64,000 nucleotides of DNA from Eurosta solidaginis. Its lineage: Eukaryota > Arthropoda > Insecta > Diptera > Tephritidae. A program made the translations under genes and the position numbers. Below, one piece after another: positions 43,916 through 56,480 of the stretch; position 1 is the first letter of the stretch, and each line of letters begins with the position of its first letter. The DNA is taken from positions 363,399,739-363,463,738 of the forward strand of contig NC_090319.1 of the NCBI RefSeq assembly GCF_040869045.1, written 5' to 3'. The notes under the pieces were generated by a model that was given only the letters and a program-made list of their open reading frames with translations, had not been told where the DNA came from and did not search any database.

Positions 43916-44691
43916 AAACATAGACACGTATTTCAGTTACATCTGAGTATAATGCGTATTGAAATTTAGTAGTACAAATTTTATGCGCAGCAATAGCAGA
44001 GGTGTATTTAAAGCAGGCGTCGGCAAAATGGAAATGCAGATGTGTTAGTGAGAGCGCGATGATAACGGACATCACGTGATGCATCGTTTTGCGTAGTTCA
44101 TTCGCTTATTAGAAAGCACTGATGACCTGATACCATTGTGAATTCATGCAAGTGGGGAATGTTCGATAAAAACGTTCACAATAGTAAACAGCATCGACCA
44201 CCTGTTCAATCGCTGTTGGATTACTTAAATCATTTGCTCAGTAGTGTTTTTCAAACAATTGTTTAGACGACTGGTATATTGCATTATTTACATATTTTAA
44301 AATGTTTGCATAACTGGCTGCTCAAATTTAATCTATTAACTTAATTTTAGAAATGAATATTAATATGTAGTCTGATTTTCTGTATACACATATAAAAGAA
44401 AAGCTGATTTGAAACACAAAATTCGCGGCACTTCAATTTAATAACCGGGAGCAAAAAACAAACCTTTCTTCCATTCTCTGGCCATTCGCGACAGCCGTTC
44501 TCCCTGTCAGCTATTATTTGACAGGTAGGTATGGCAATGGAGGAATAGAAAGATTTTTCACTTGTATGAATTAATGCCTGATACGAAACATTCATTAGTT
44601 ACGTTCCATTGAGACTTGAGCGAGATACGGATAGAAATTTAACATGCAAACGCAACAACAACGTTGTGATCCTGATATTTATCTGGTTCAA
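43916..44691. other. Unassigned stretch
   Basis: No recognised gene or repeat. Confidence 0.4.
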
Positions 44692-44977
44692 TTTCTGATC
44701 CATGGTTCAACTATATACAGGTTAGCTCATCTGTAAAGCAACAAAATATGTCTGTTCAAATTGTCAAAATCTGTGTATTGGTGTTGGTGCGAATGGTATG
44801 GAATGGAAACATAAAACTTAGCAGTTTTTGTATGTGTAAGTAAAATGTTGCCAATGTGTTGGTTTCATTTTGAGTTTGCCATCTGCTTTTGACAATCCCT
44901 TCGACCATGCAATGACATAAATAAAATCAGCTGATGAGATGAGCCAACCTGTACATAATTGAACCATGTTTCTGATC
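44692..44977. mobile_element. MITE-C copy 1, 9-bp duplication
   Basis: The element is 44701-44968 (268 bp). Inverted ends start CATGGTTCAACTATATACAG and contain GGTTAGCTCATC / GATGAGCCAACC. An exact 9-bp duplication TTTCTGATC lies at 44692-44700 and 44969-44977. Non-coding. Nine bp suggests a Mutator-like element. Confidence 0.85.
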
Positions 44978-45043
44978 CGTATAGCAGTTCTGTTCGTTTC
45001 GTTTGCTGTAGTCGATTTTTTGACAGCTAACCACTTTTGAGTT

Positions 45044-45272
45044 GGTAGCACTCATGGCTCAACTATATGGTTGGCTCATCTCTACAGCAATAACATACCT
45101 TTGTTCACATTGCCAAAATTAGCGTGTTGTAAGTAGTAAGAAAATGTTGTAAATTCGTTGGTTTCTTTTTAAGTTTGCCATCTCTTTCTGACAATCCCTG
45201 CTCCAGTGAAATGAAAAAAATAAAATCAGCTGGTGAGATGAGCCAACCATATAGTTGAGCCATTGTAGCACT
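45044..45272. mobile_element. MITE-C copy 2
   Basis: The element is about 45053-45264, with ends CATGGCTCAACTATATGG and CCATATAGTTGAGCCAT, flanked by GTAGCACT on both sides (45045-45052 and 45265-45272). It shares AGTTTGCCATCT and GACAATCCCT with copy 1, but its ends are more perfect inverted repeats. Confidence 0.8.
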
Positions 45273-45979
45273 GAACTAAATACGTGTACATTTGTGTATA
45301 CATAAAAGATCTCGCCATATTTAAAAGCAAAAACACTGAAAGAGTAAACAACTTGAAGATGATGTAAGGAAAATAAATAGTTTGCTTACGTGTGAAACTA
45401 TTTAAATGTTAATAATTCTATCAGTATCTTAAAATTTTGTGTACGTTTCTTCTTATTTTCTACAAAACAGATGTTTTATATTAGTGCTGCCAGCTCTCAT
45501 AAAGTTGATCCAGATCCTTCCAATGAGATTTGAGCCAGAGCCAGAGCTCGATAAACCAATGGAACGGCCCTATTCTCTCTCAATTCATTTCCAGGAATGA
45601 GTCTTCAAGTTCATTCGATTGTAAACAAAAGGTTATTCATTTCCAAGAATGGGTGTTGAACATCAGATGGCTAAAGAGTTGCCTAAAATACGCCAAAAAA
45701 AAACTAAAAGAAATCCGTTCGGTTTCATTATTTTCAAATAAATCAGAAAGTAAGCTGATAAAAACTTATTAAAATTTATAAAAAAGGCAAAGTTTTGTAG
45801 AAATATTTTGTGGCAGATAATGGCAAAATATGAAATATTATATTTCGATTGCGTTGCTTTACTTTGTTGCTCTGGCACCGCCATAAGATAACAATGAACG
45901 GCTGGCCCCTTTTTTCACTTTGATGCGACCAAAACGTTTATGTACATATATACGCATACAATAAAAAACGCAAAAATGA
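45273..45979. other. Unassigned stretch
   Basis: No recognised feature. Confidence 0.4.
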
Positions 45980-46570
45980 ATAATGCGGCTGTTACTCACG
46001 AACGTACGTACCAAAAACGTGTCAGCTGACACGACCTATCTTATGAGTGTGCAATGTAAACGAAAACTCACCGACGTGCAACGCCCGTACGTACGTAGCC
46101 CGGAACGTAGAAATCAAAACAATTTTGATTTTTTCCGTAAGAACGTGTCAGCTGATCGCTCTCTCACTAGACAGAGTTGCCTAGTAAACTTTTGTGCGCT
46201 AATTTTTGACCGTTTGCAGTTTCATGCAAAAACACCTAATTAAAGTTTGAAAAATTGTGAAAATAATTCGAAATAATTATGTAAAAGTGCAGATTATAAA
46301 CATGTAATCTATTTATATTTATTTAATATTAATTCCAGCCTTTTACACCATCAAAAATTAAACTGGAAAAAGTTGATGTTTGCATAAGCATGCATGCAAA
46401 CTGGCCAATGGCAACAGTGCTTTGTTGTAAACAATACACACACAAATATGTTATGTACATGTACACAGACGCACACATTGGTTCCTACGGGCTTGAGAGT
46501 TCGGTCAAACGTGCTTCGTACGACAAACGTCCGTACGTACGGCACACGTCGGTGGGTAACTGCCGCATAA
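45980..46570. mobile_element. MITE-G with ACGTACGT-rich ends
   Basis: The left end has ATGCGGCTGTTACTCACGAA and the right end GTGGGTAACTGCCGCAT, imperfect inverted repeats. Both arms contain CGTACGTACG words (46000-46095 and 46525-46545). Non-coding; no clean duplication found. Confidence 0.6.
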
Positions 46571-46751
46571 GAAATTACGAAATTAGATCACTTGGTGAAG
46601 TATCTACGTTGTCGTCCGCAAAAGGCTGTTAATTAAACATGTTGCGTTAACCTTTACGTATACCTACAATTTATCTCAGCTGTTAAAAATGGAATGTTGC
46701 AACGCGCCACAAAAACATGGCCTTTATCCATCCACTTAATGCGAAGGCTAA

Positions 46752-47107
46752 AGGCTCCATTACTGATACTTAGCATAGGCTTGACTTGGCTTGCGAACTG
46801 TCACTTACAGTTCTGTTAAATAAACATTGCATGTTACTGATTACTCAAAACTTAACTTGACTTAGAAGTCTGTTGAATTTTGATTTTCTATGTAAGTTCT
46901 AAGTGACGTTTACATTTTGAGATGCCATTTGTTTGTTTGCATTTAATTTTGACATTTTGTCATACAAATTGACATTTATTTAAAAATAAATTTCAACGCT
47001 GATTATGATGCCAGATTTTATGCGCCAAGTGGAGTATAATAGTGGCTAAGTTGCCAAGTTTACGCCAAGTCAAGTCAAGTCTATGCTAAGTATCAGTAAT
47101 GGGGGCT
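46752..47107. mobile_element. MITE-H
   Basis: Inverted repeats of about 35 bp: GCTCCATTACTGATACTTAG with CATAGGCTTGACTTGG on the left, and the complement ending GTATCAGTAATGGGGGCT on the right. 356 bp, non-coding. Confidence 0.75.
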
Positions 47108-47674
47108 TAAGAAGTCAACCTTTTCGCAAATCGAAAGTCGCTACCAAAACACGTTTCGTGTGCAGCTCTTCTATGAAAGGTGTGGTCACAGATAAATTGT
47201 ACACGGGTGAAGAAGAGTTAGTTTTTTATTCGGGTTTGTAGTCCTGACATCAGTTCCAGTTTTTTGATATTCCAATGGACAATTTTGAACAAATTTTCGG
47301 AGAAAATCATAAATTAAACCTTTAGCATGTAAAATACGCCAAAGTTATTCGGAAATGCCCAAATTTGATTTTGAGCATGATGGAATCTATGGCCAGTATT
47401 ATAAAAAATGCACATTTTCACGCGCTCTCAGAGAGCGAGAAGTTTCATATCAGGTCACTAGTGTTAGAAAGCAACAAGACAAGATCATTTATTATTATTT
47501 GCGTACAATGGCAAACAAAAGGTTTATACAATAAAATACATATGTATATTGTATTTGCGCAAAAGGGTTGGTCAAAATAAAATATTTTTCGCTTGTGCGC
47601 ATTGAAAAAAACTAACAAACGATGTTTGCTTGTTGCTTGCTAACAACATTCGTCGACATTGCGAACGACGCACA
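47108..47674. other. Unassigned stretch
   Basis: No recognised gene or repeat. Confidence 0.4.
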
Positions 47675-47978
47675 CAATCGATGATAAATAAAATAAATGT
47701 AAGGCGCGATAACCTCCGAAGAGATCTAAGGCCAAGCTTCTCTCCCAATTTGCGTCGTGCTCCTCTTGATTTTCCCTACAAATTGGCCGGACGGGACCTA
47801 CATGTTTTATGCCAACTCCGAACGGCATCTGCAAAGCAGATGAGTTTTCACTGAGAGCTTTTCATGGCATAAATACACCCGGAGTGCTTGCCAAACACTG
47901 CCGAGGGGCGACCCCGCTTAGAAAAATTTTCTTCTAATTGAAAAATCTTATTTCTAAAATTTTGATGCAATCGATGAT
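47675..47978 (-). mobile_element. S1 SINE, 5'-truncated, with 11-bp target duplication
   Basis: The SINE is 47686-47967, flanked by the exact direct repeat CAATCGATGAT (47675-47685 and 47968-47978). On the plus strand it reads AAATAAAATAAATG tail, GGCGCGATAACCTCCGAAGA, CTTCTCTCCCAATTTGCG, GCCAACTCCGAACGGCATC and GAAAAATCTTATTTCTAAAA. The tRNA-like head is missing, as with 5' truncation during target-primed reverse transcription. Confidence 0.88.
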
Positions 47979-48384
47979 GCTGCACCAAATTTTCAGCGAC
48001 TACTAAACTAAAGGGAATAACATGCCAACCTAATATAAAAGCACGCAAGTAATTTTCTGTCAAAAATGTCTCATGCACATACAACTTGTATGAGAGCAAC
48101 CGAAATTGAATTTGCTGCGTGAAAACCTAACTCGCATTCCAATTTTTATTCTGCGTGACATTTAGATTTGACGTTTGCATACATGTTTTACATTATCGAA
48201 ACGCATACTTATTTCGGTTGGGGCAAAAAACGCAGTGCGGTTTTATTAGGTTGGCATGTAAGAATACGTATGAATTGAGTGTGCACAATTGTGCCACTAT
48301 TTGCGGATGTCTGATTTAAAGTTTGACGCTTAGCAGTCCATATAAGTTTTAAGCGTAAACGTCTATATGTAGATGTAAAAAACC
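47979..48384. other. Unassigned stretch
   Basis: No recognised feature. Confidence 0.4.
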
Positions 48385-48505
48385 ACAGCTAGTGATTCGC
48401 AAATTTTATACGTGAATGGCCAAAGCGAAATAAATTACTGGAATGCATAAGATTGTGTTGAGCGCTTTTTATGAATAACCTCACTGTGTATCGGCCTTTA
48501 TCCGC
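48385..48505. mobile_element. MITE-A terminal fragment
   Basis: GGAATGCATAAGATTGTGTTGA, shortened to its core AATGCATAAGATTGTG, and CCTCACTGTGTATCGGCCTTTA-like residues match the right end of MITE-A copy 3. The rest of that element is absent. Confidence 0.55.
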
Positions 48506-49385
48506 AATAGCGTCATTGAAAGATATTTCACTTATTCACAATTAATGATACAAACTGGGCATCCAACAGTTAACTCTTCCCAAGCGGTTTGTGCCTGTAC
48601 TTTACCAAACTGTTCCCATGCGGCGTTGTTATGAACATGCGTAGATTTCGCCGCGTTGCAACGCTATTTTTTTGACATTTTCAATTATTCTTCTATTTTT
48701 GAACGTGTGTATTTGTTGCGGACTTTCATTCGAAACGGACGTGTGTGAGTGCATTGTAAACTGAAAAAATTGCAATTAAACCAGAAAAAAAACACCCGAA
48801 TAGCTCTAAATATAAACAAATATAAAAGGTTTGTGGAAGTTTATATAACCATTAAATCGTGCATTTTATATAACTTGAAGGCGTTAAATGCTGAAACTTT
48901 AGTGGCGTCTGCAATTATAATTGTTGGGGTAGGGAGATCAATTAGATGTAGAGAACCTTTTTTTTGCATAATGAAAAGTTAGCCGGGAATAAGTGAAGCT
49001 GTAGAAGTGCATTTTGTTGCTATTTCGCTGCTGAATTGTGAAAGGCCAATTGAAAATATTTCGATGGAATTGCAAACAAAAAATAATGAGAACAACTTTA
49101 TAATTGATAAAATTAACTGCAAGAAAAAAACGGCCAACAAGAAAGCGAACAACCGCCATTTTTAAAACGCACGAATCTTGCGACTCCTTTGTATGATACA
49201 GTGGTGGCGAACAGTATTGGGATTTATTTTAAACCAAAAATGTACACGTATACAGCGCTAATAATTTACAAAACGGTTACATACGACAGCATGATACGTA
49301 GTACCCGTCTAAAAATAGCGGGAATGGTGTCAAAAGACTAGTTTTGAATCCAGGATCGCGTATCCGAGAACGGAAGTGAAAATTG
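48506..49385. other. Unassigned single-copy-looking stretch
   Basis: No repeat recognised within the window. At 48980-49165 a plus-strand frame follows a pyrimidine-rich tract and an AG, and could be an exon end, but it has no family signature. It is left unannotated as a gene. Confidence 0.35.
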
Positions 49386-50016
49386 GGTAATAGTCTAGTT
49401 GAGGGGTCGACTGCTAATACGCTACCAAAAACATCGAGAGGGGTGTCAAAAAACGCGTATTAATCTCGAGAACAATAATCTGATGGCGGAAAAGAAAAAT
49501 TGGTAGTAGTGCAGTTTAGGGGCCCCACCCTAAAGTTGGGCCAAGATTTTCGAGTGAGGTATCAAAAGACGCGTATTAATCTCGAGAACAATAATCCATA
49601 GGCGGAAAAGAAAAATTTTTGTCTCTGTCCGGAGATATTTGCAGTTGAAGTTGGCGGTTTTCATGTGGTTGTTGTTGTGTTGGTACCTACAAAAAAAATT
49701 GTGCATCACCGTGGCGGTAGCCACGGTTATACCACACACCCGGACTTGGCATGGCGTAGCCCAGGGTTATTTTTTATAAGCGCGGCCGAATGCCGCTAAC
49801 GTAGAAAGGTGTTCTGCGCAAAAATACTATGGGTCCACCCCCCGTTTCGGAGGTACCCGATGGTCTTTTTTCGGTTTTTCGTTAATATCTTTTGACCGAG
49901 TTAATATTTTTATTTTCCGCCTTCGGATTATTAATACTGATGTCAAGACGCGTCGTTTGACACCTCTCAATATTTTTGGAAGCGTATTGGCAGTCCTGCT
50001 GTCGTAAAGAATAACC
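49386..50016. mobile_element. MITE-I copy 2, right end decayed
   Basis: Starts GGTAATAGTCTAGTTGAGGG like the intronic copy at 35608. It shares CTCGAGAACAAT, CTGTCCGGAGATATTTGC, ACCGTGGCGGTAGCCACGG and CGCAAAAATACTATGG. The right end (GCGTATTGGCAGTCCTGC...AATAACC) is altered and no duplication is visible. A related but different end, TGGTAGTAGTGCAGTTTAGG, is embedded at about 49500. Confidence 0.8.
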
Positions 50017-50730
50017 AATACGAAGGCGGAACATAAAAAATTTCGCAAAGCACTCCTATAAAACATTATGATTGTACAAGAAAAATATTGCGCTTGGCGG
50101 TCAGTATCACATATGTACATATTATCGAGGAATTTATGTTGCATACATTTGTTCTATCTTTTTCTTTTACTATGGATTCTATGATAACAAAATTAAAATA
50201 TTGATCATAATTGCCCAAAGCAAATCCAAAAAACGCTCCTTTGTCAAGTTCGTATACATGTGCACATAAGTATGTTGATATGTATATAAGTATACATGCA
50301 TTTCTGAGTGCAATGTATCTATATACGCAGCTTACATCTACATATGTATGTGCGTATTACCTCCAAGAAAAGTACACCTTATATAAAGTTTAAGTGTTTG
50401 ATATTATCACGTAACTTATAAGGACCTGACTTCTGGATGTCGCAATGTTATACTAGTGTCATATACCTAGTTCAACCAGAGGGAGACAACCACGGCTGCC
50501 CAGGTAAATCTTACTTCTTCTACAGTCTGTTCTTATAAGTCTGTTGTTTCATCAAAAACTAAGGACAATGTCTCAAAAATTGCCCAAAGAGCCCACATTT
50601 CTCTTTTTAATGCCTCGGCTAAATTATCTCCTAGGTGAAATATCATTGTTATGCTACATTTTATTCACTAAGCAATTTTTGTGGTAAGAATTCCATTGAA
50701 GTAAATTGAAAACTATATGTGGGTTAATGA
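50017..50730. other. Unassigned stretch with a MITE-A scrap
   Basis: 50038-50072 (AAATTTCGCAAAGCACTCC) resembles the middle of MITE-A. The remainder is unassigned. Confidence 0.4.
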
Positions 50731-51047
50731 ATGTGTGGCAGAACTTTGAATTTTCGCCTCAGTGAAAAAGAAAGAAAAGTACTAAAAGTGAGTAGAACTG
50801 TTTATAACTCAAAAGCGCCTATTAACAGAGCCCTATCAGAAATTAATTGCTTCTCTAGTGTTTTGGATATTGATTTCTCTGACTCAAAATACGCTTTTCA
50901 ACTTAAACTAAAAAATTACTTAATCTGTAATAATATAAATTCTTCTTGTTAATGTTCTCCATTGCTTAATATAAGCTGGTCTCTGTAATTTAGTCATAAG
51001 TGTCTGTACTAAACATTTGTTACTAGACTAAATAAATAAATAAATAA
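50731..51047 (+). pseudogene. 3' end of a Jockey-group LINE
   Basis: Plus-strand frame ending LNFRLSEKER, YNSKAPINRALSEIN and LDIDFSDSKYAFQLKLKNYL. This resembles the C-terminal tail of Jockey-type polymerases (short-spaced SP-N-L..N pattern). The stop is followed by about 90 bp of 3' UTR and an (AAAT)n tail at 51029-51047. Strongly 5'-truncated. Identity is tentative. Confidence 0.5.
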
Positions 51048-51534
51048 AATTGTGGCTACTACCTAGAGAGGACCAAAATTGCAAAAGGGACCATCGGGCC
51101 AAATGGGGTTGGAAGGGGCCATTATTGGTCCAAATGGAGACAACCCTTATATATGGCGCTTATAAGTCATGTACAGGGCTTATTACAAGATACACATTTT
51201 TGGGAACATACATATACTACGTGGCCTACTTTGCGGATTTTATATATAGCTTTGGAACACCAACATCACTATTTTCAGCATAACCTTATGCGGATCAGGG
51301 ATCAATTCGATTCATCCTCGTTGCGCTCCGAAGCATGCCAAATTGTAGTATTCCCACATAATCCTACAAAACACTGCACAAGATGCCAATCGGATTCCGG
51401 AAAAAATACGCAAGAGTTTTTTCTTTTTCAGACGATTTCGAATGATCGGTGGAATATCACCCTATCTCGGCTGCTGTTTCAAAAATGCCATATCACAGAA
51501 CTCGGTTGAAGAACGCCTTACCTCAGAATATTTT
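51048..51534. other. Unassigned stretch
   Basis: No recognised gene or repeat. Confidence 0.4.
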
Positions 51535-52226
51535 TCAACCAACCCAACCCAATTGTCAACATCTCCTAGCCGAGGGGAATCGTATTTTAATTATGAAAGT
51601 ATCACACGTAATTAGCAGGCGAAGCTCCTGCGACCCCAGGTTTCTCATGAAACTGGGGAGTGAGACGTTTTGGCCTAGAAGATTCAATGAAGTCATTAAA
51701 TCGTTCCTGAGATGGTTGGGATTGTACCTTGTACGGATCTACATATATCCGGCAAAGAACCTTCACCATCCCCCCAGCGGGTTAGGGGGTCAGAATATAC
51801 CCGCGGTAGGTAAGCCTGTCGTAAGAGGCGACTTTTATACCAGATTCAAGGGGCCCTTTAGGTTGCCAGCGCTTCTCCAAACCCAATTGTCAACCTCACC
51901 TATCCGCGGCGAATCCTGTTTCACTAACAGACGAGGCTCTGGCGACCCCAAGCTTCTCATGGAACTTGGGGGTGGGGAGGCAGGGATGGCCTGAAGGTTT
52001 AATGTGTCCACATAAATCGGTCCCGAGATGGTTGGGCTAGCACCTTAATGGTTCTGTGTTGCCGGAGCGTACTGGATCTGTATCCGACAAAGGACCATCA
52101 CATCGGTAACACTCCCCAAAGCCTTCGGGAAGCCACCTTATCCCTACAACAACAACAACAACCTTCACCATCGATAACTCCCCAAAACCTGGGTATGGGA
52201 GTGTTTTTATAGCAACAACAACAATG
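51535..52226 (+). mobile_element. S2 retroposon, older copy split by a younger S2
   Basis: The left part, 51535-51770, has CCCAATTGTCAACATCTCC, a degenerate GGGGAATCGTATTT block and ATCCGGCAAAGAACC. The right part, 52160-52226, continues CGATAACTCCCCAAAACC and ends GCAACAACAACAA. A second S2 copy (51771-52159) separates them. Confidence 0.8.
51758..52172 (+). mobile_element. S2 retroposon, full length, with 13-bp target duplication
   Basis: The element is 51771-52159 (389 bp). Head CCCCAGCGGGTTAGGGGGTC, then CGCGGTAGGTAAGCCTGTCG and AGAGGCGACTTTTATACC, the complete body, and the tail CCCTACAACAACAACAACA. An exact direct repeat AACCTTCACCATC flanks it (51758-51770 and 52160-52172). The CAA tail and variable long duplication indicate target-primed retroposition by a LINE. 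Confidence 0.9.
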
Positions 52227-53453
52227 CCGAACTAACGGAGAACTACTGCATGAAGAAACGGTACTAGTTTTAATTCTGTGCACTCGCTGTGCTTTCAACT
52301 GACGTTTTAAGAATATGATGCCCTACGAAAGGGCAATGCAGATTGCCATTGGTTGAGTCGCAGGTGGGTTACAGCCTTTGATTTATCAGACTTCATTACT
52401 GTTGGTACTAGTTTATGTATTTACTAACTGTCGGAAGTAGTCACCATACCTGTAGTGCAAAACTGTCACTTTGGGTGACTAACTCACATTTTTTCAGCAG
52501 TATTCTGAGTACTTGCTTAATTTTTTAGCGGGTTTAACCATGCATTCATACAAAATACACACAGTAAACAGAAATATCTTGTATAGAGCTCACTCGATAT
52601 ACATAAGTACAAAACGTTCCGTTGCCTGACTGCAACCATTTGTTGAATGATTTGCTGCTAGTACATCGTTTGTTTATAGCTAGCCTTAACAGCTTTTTAG
52701 CTGAGTGTTTTCCGCCGAGTTTGCTTCTTTTGAATCCCCACATTGGATGATTGTAGTACTTAATTATCAAGTACCCCTCTGCCCACAGCCGTCAACTTTT
52801 TGTATTTTTTGTTTATAAATACGTATTTATGTATAGAAAAATTTTTTGTTGTGTTTTTTTTTTTTATCCAACTGCCTGTTTGATGATGATGATTCGGGTG
52901 TTTGTTCCAGTCGCTGCAAGTTTCGCTTATACATGAGAGCTTCGGAATTTTTGTCCCCACCCAAATATTAGTCATTCAAATTTACATTTACTATATGGCT
53001 TCAAGTCTTTTATTTGAATTGTTCAAAAAGTTTTGTTGCAAAGTGCTTTGTAGTTGGCTAAACTGAGGCGAATGATAAAATTTTACTCAAAATAATTTTG
53101 TTACAGTCGGCTTGCACTTATATTATTATTATTATTGTCTATTTTTATGTTTTCATTTGCCGCCAGCAGGTAGCATCAATAAAAACTAGCCAAACACTAT
53201 CGTCAAACTATCGCAGATTTGTGTTGACATACGACAGATGCACTTTCTATTGCTGAGCGAAGAGAGATATATGTGGGTCATTATTTTACAAATCGTACGG
53301 ATTTGTATAAAAAAAAATTTTCACTTTTTTAAAAGACACCAAATTTATTTGTTGGAATCTTTTCGCAATTGAAGTCAACACATACATATATCAGAATTTC
53401 CTCGAAATATTTTTTTTTTTTTTCAGAGATCTGCATGTACTCAAGTTCGATGG
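52227..53453. other. Unassigned stretch
   Basis: No recognised gene or repeat. (ATT)n microsatellite at about 53121-53138, poly-T runs near 52852 and 53410. Confidence 0.45.
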
Positions 53454-53764
53454 GTAAGCAAACTTGCCCACAATCAAAATTGTTATATCTTTGGTTCCAC
53501 TTGTCGTATCTTATTCATGTTTGTTTTATTTTTATATTTACTTTATAACGTTAAAAAATATTTAATTACAAAAAATCAAAATAATGAATAAAAAATGAAT
53601 TTTTTAAATAATTATTACATACTGTTTTCCCCCACGAATATTTTCGAAAAAATATATATAATATGCAATACACTTTCATCTAAAATCCCTTTTTATTTTA
53701 AGTTGTACAATTTTGTGGTTCAAAAGATATTAACTCATTTCTGACCTGACCTCGAGCAACTTGC

Positions 53765-55400
53765 TTATATTTATTTATTTATTTTATTTATTTATTTATT
53801 TATTTATTTAAAGTCGACGCAAACACAAAGCGGTCGACTAATTATTGTAATAGACTGATATATGTATATGTAAATACAGAGCCATCCTTAAAATTAAAAA
53901 GTTTAAAAGAGGTACATGGAAAATTAGTATGTTATAAAAATTTGACATCGCATTGTATAAGAAAAAAATAAAATTAAAATATCAGGCTAAACCTATATAG
54001 CAGTATGTAAAGCCGCAAACGAACATTAAAAGCCAATGTAGTTATACAAATCATTGTAACGCGAGCACCAATGAAGCAAGGGACTATTTCTATCTGGCAT
54101 AGAGGTAAATGAAAAGGCACAAAATGTCTGGAGGTCCTAGCAGGAACAGCAAAATTTAGTTGACTGATTAGGTCAGGGGAGTCAATCACGCCAATGATGA
54201 GCATGTGAATGAACATAATGCCGAGTAATACTCTACGATTCTCTAGAGATGGGAAATTAATTAGAAGAAGCCTATTCCTTCCTGTATGGTGGAAGATGAG
54301 TACTTGATTCCCAGTTGAGACCTCATAATGCAAAAATTAAAAACTGTCTCTGGACCGACTCAATCCGATCTATATGGATTTGATAGATTGGAGAGACCAA
54401 ACACATGAACAGTACTCAAGAATAGGACGTACGTATAAAGAATCTTGGAAGTAAGGGTCATCAAACTCTTTAGCCCAACGTTTGATAAAACCTAATACAC
54501 CAGTTGCTTTGCTTATAGTGGTTGAAATATGTATGGTAAAACTTAATTTCGGATCAAAAATAACACCTAGATCAGTTACAACAGATATCCGCTCCAAAGG
54601 GTTGCCGTTAAGTATATAAGATGTCAGGACCGGCTTCACTTGGTGAAAAGTCATTTGCTTACATTTAGAGCAATTCAAAAAAAGTAAATTTGCAGTGACA
54701 CAGCTGAAGCTGATTAAAACAGAACAAGTTTGAAGGCAGATATGTGTAACAAAGTTTTACATAATCTGCATACATAAAAACTCTAGAATGTAAGATAACC
54801 TGTGGTAAGTCATTAATGAACAGGGTAAAAAGTAATGGACCCAAATGGCTACGGTGGAGCACGCCAGAAGTTACATCAAACGACTTTAAACTCACTGAGT
54901 CCTATTTTCAAGATAACTTGAAATCCAACTTAATAAAGGCGCTGGAAAGCCCAGAAGATCAAGTTTGTGAACTAAGAGCTCGTGATTAACAGAGTCAAAT
55001 GCTTTAATAAAGTCGGTGTAAATTACATCTTCATTCATAACAAAAGACGCAAATTCAAGCAAGTTGGTAGTTGTTGATCTCCGATGCACAAAACCATGTT
55101 GACAAGGTGATATTAAAGAGCTACACAGATATTGAAGCTGGTATGTAATTATCTGCTCAAAAGTTTTAGGGATAGCTGAGAGCTTAGCTATGCCTCTGTA
55201 GTTCTCAATATTAGACCTACTACCTTTTTTATGCAAAGGTATAATAAACGATTGTTTCCAAATAGATGGGAATGATGCGGATTCCAGAGACAGATTAAAT
55301 AATTTAAAGATAGGCTCAGATAAGCTGACAGCATAGTACTGAAGTACACAACTTGGAACACCCCAGCAGGTGCGCTTGCAGCAGGTACGTGCTACAATTG
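53765..55400 (-). pseudogene. Jockey-type LINE, 5'-truncated and decayed
   Basis: Minus-strand RT blocks in order: PSCVLQYYAVSLSEPIF; KQSFIIPLHKKGSRS and YRGIAKLSAIPKTFE; SPCQHGFVHRRSTTTNLLEF; VIYTDFIKAFDSVNHELL; then after a small deletion FDVTSGVLHRSHLGPLLFTL and MYADYVKLCY. The catalytic YADD is changed to YADY and the GVPQGS box to GVLHRS. Further downstream are TDLGVIFDPKLSFTIHI, PILEYCSCVWS and ENRRVLLGIMFIHMLI. The 3' end is an (AAAT)n tail, seen as TATTTATTTATTTATT at 53768-53810. Clearly inactive. Confidence 0.88.
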
Positions 55401-55608
55401 TATACCGCCAACGTCTGCCTGTGTATGCATGCATGGCCAACTTAACTACACCATACATACATATATCTATCTAATATATAAAATTCTTCTGTCATGCTGT
55501 TAGAGGCTTAACTCCTCCAGAACGGCTGAACCAATTCTCATGAAATTTTGTGAGCATATTGGGTAGGTCTGGGAATCGGCCAACGTCTACCTTTTTTTCG
55601 CTACGTGC

Positions 55609-56480
55609 CTAGGGTCTTGGGATCAAAACGTGGACCCCGGTACTCCTAGAATGTGTTATACAATATGTATATCAAATGAAAGCTGTTGATGAGTGCTATA
55701 GTACAGGATAATTTCCATACCCCTGGGTGACTAGGGTCTCGAGATATAGACCAAAACGTGGACCCGGGTATCCCCAGAATGTGTTTGTACAATATGGATA
55801 TCAAATGAAAACTGTTGATGAGTGCTATAGTACAGGATTATTTTCATACAACTGGGAGGCTAGGGTCTCGAGATACAGCCAAAAACATGGACCCGGGTAC
55901 CCCTAGGAAGTGTTTATACAATTTGGATATCAAATAAAAACTGTTGATGAGTGCTATAGTACAGGATAATTTTCATACCCCTGAGTGACTAGGGTCTCGA
56001 GATATAGGCCAAAACGTGGACCCGGGTACTCCTAGAATGTGTTTATACAATATGGATAACAAATTAAAGCTGTTCATGAGTGATTTAGTAGAGGATAATT
56101 TTCATACCCCTGGGTGACTAGGGTCTGGAGATATAGGCCAAACGTGGGCCCGTGAACGCCTAGACAATGGGTTTACATTGTGGGTATCAAACTGAAGATG
56201 TTGATTAGTGCTTTAGTACAGGGTAGTTTTCATACCTATTGGTGACTAGGGTCTCGAGATATATGCCAAAATGTGGATTAGGGTAACACTAGGATGTGTT
56301 TTTACATTATGCGTATCAAATTGAAGCTGTTGATGTGTGCTTTAGTACAGAGTACGTTTTATGCCGCAGGGTGACTAGGGTCTCGAGATATAGGCCAAAA
56401 CATGGACCCGGATACCCCTAGAATGTGTGTATTATGTATATCAAATGAAATCTGTTGCTGAGAGCTCTAAAGTTCATTGT
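55609..56480 (+). repeat. 129-bp tandem array inside the Helitron
   Basis: CTAGGGTCT(C/T) occurs at 55609, 55731, 55860, 55989, 56118, 56246 and 56375, a nearly constant 128-129 bp step. Units share GAGATATAGGCCAAAACGTG, ATATGGATATCAAATGAAA and GTTGATGAGTGCTATAGTAC. Confidence 0.92.

Noticed and set aside
44925..44945. CTGATGAGATG as a hammerhead core
   Set aside because: Part of the MITE-C inverted end; no ribozyme fold.
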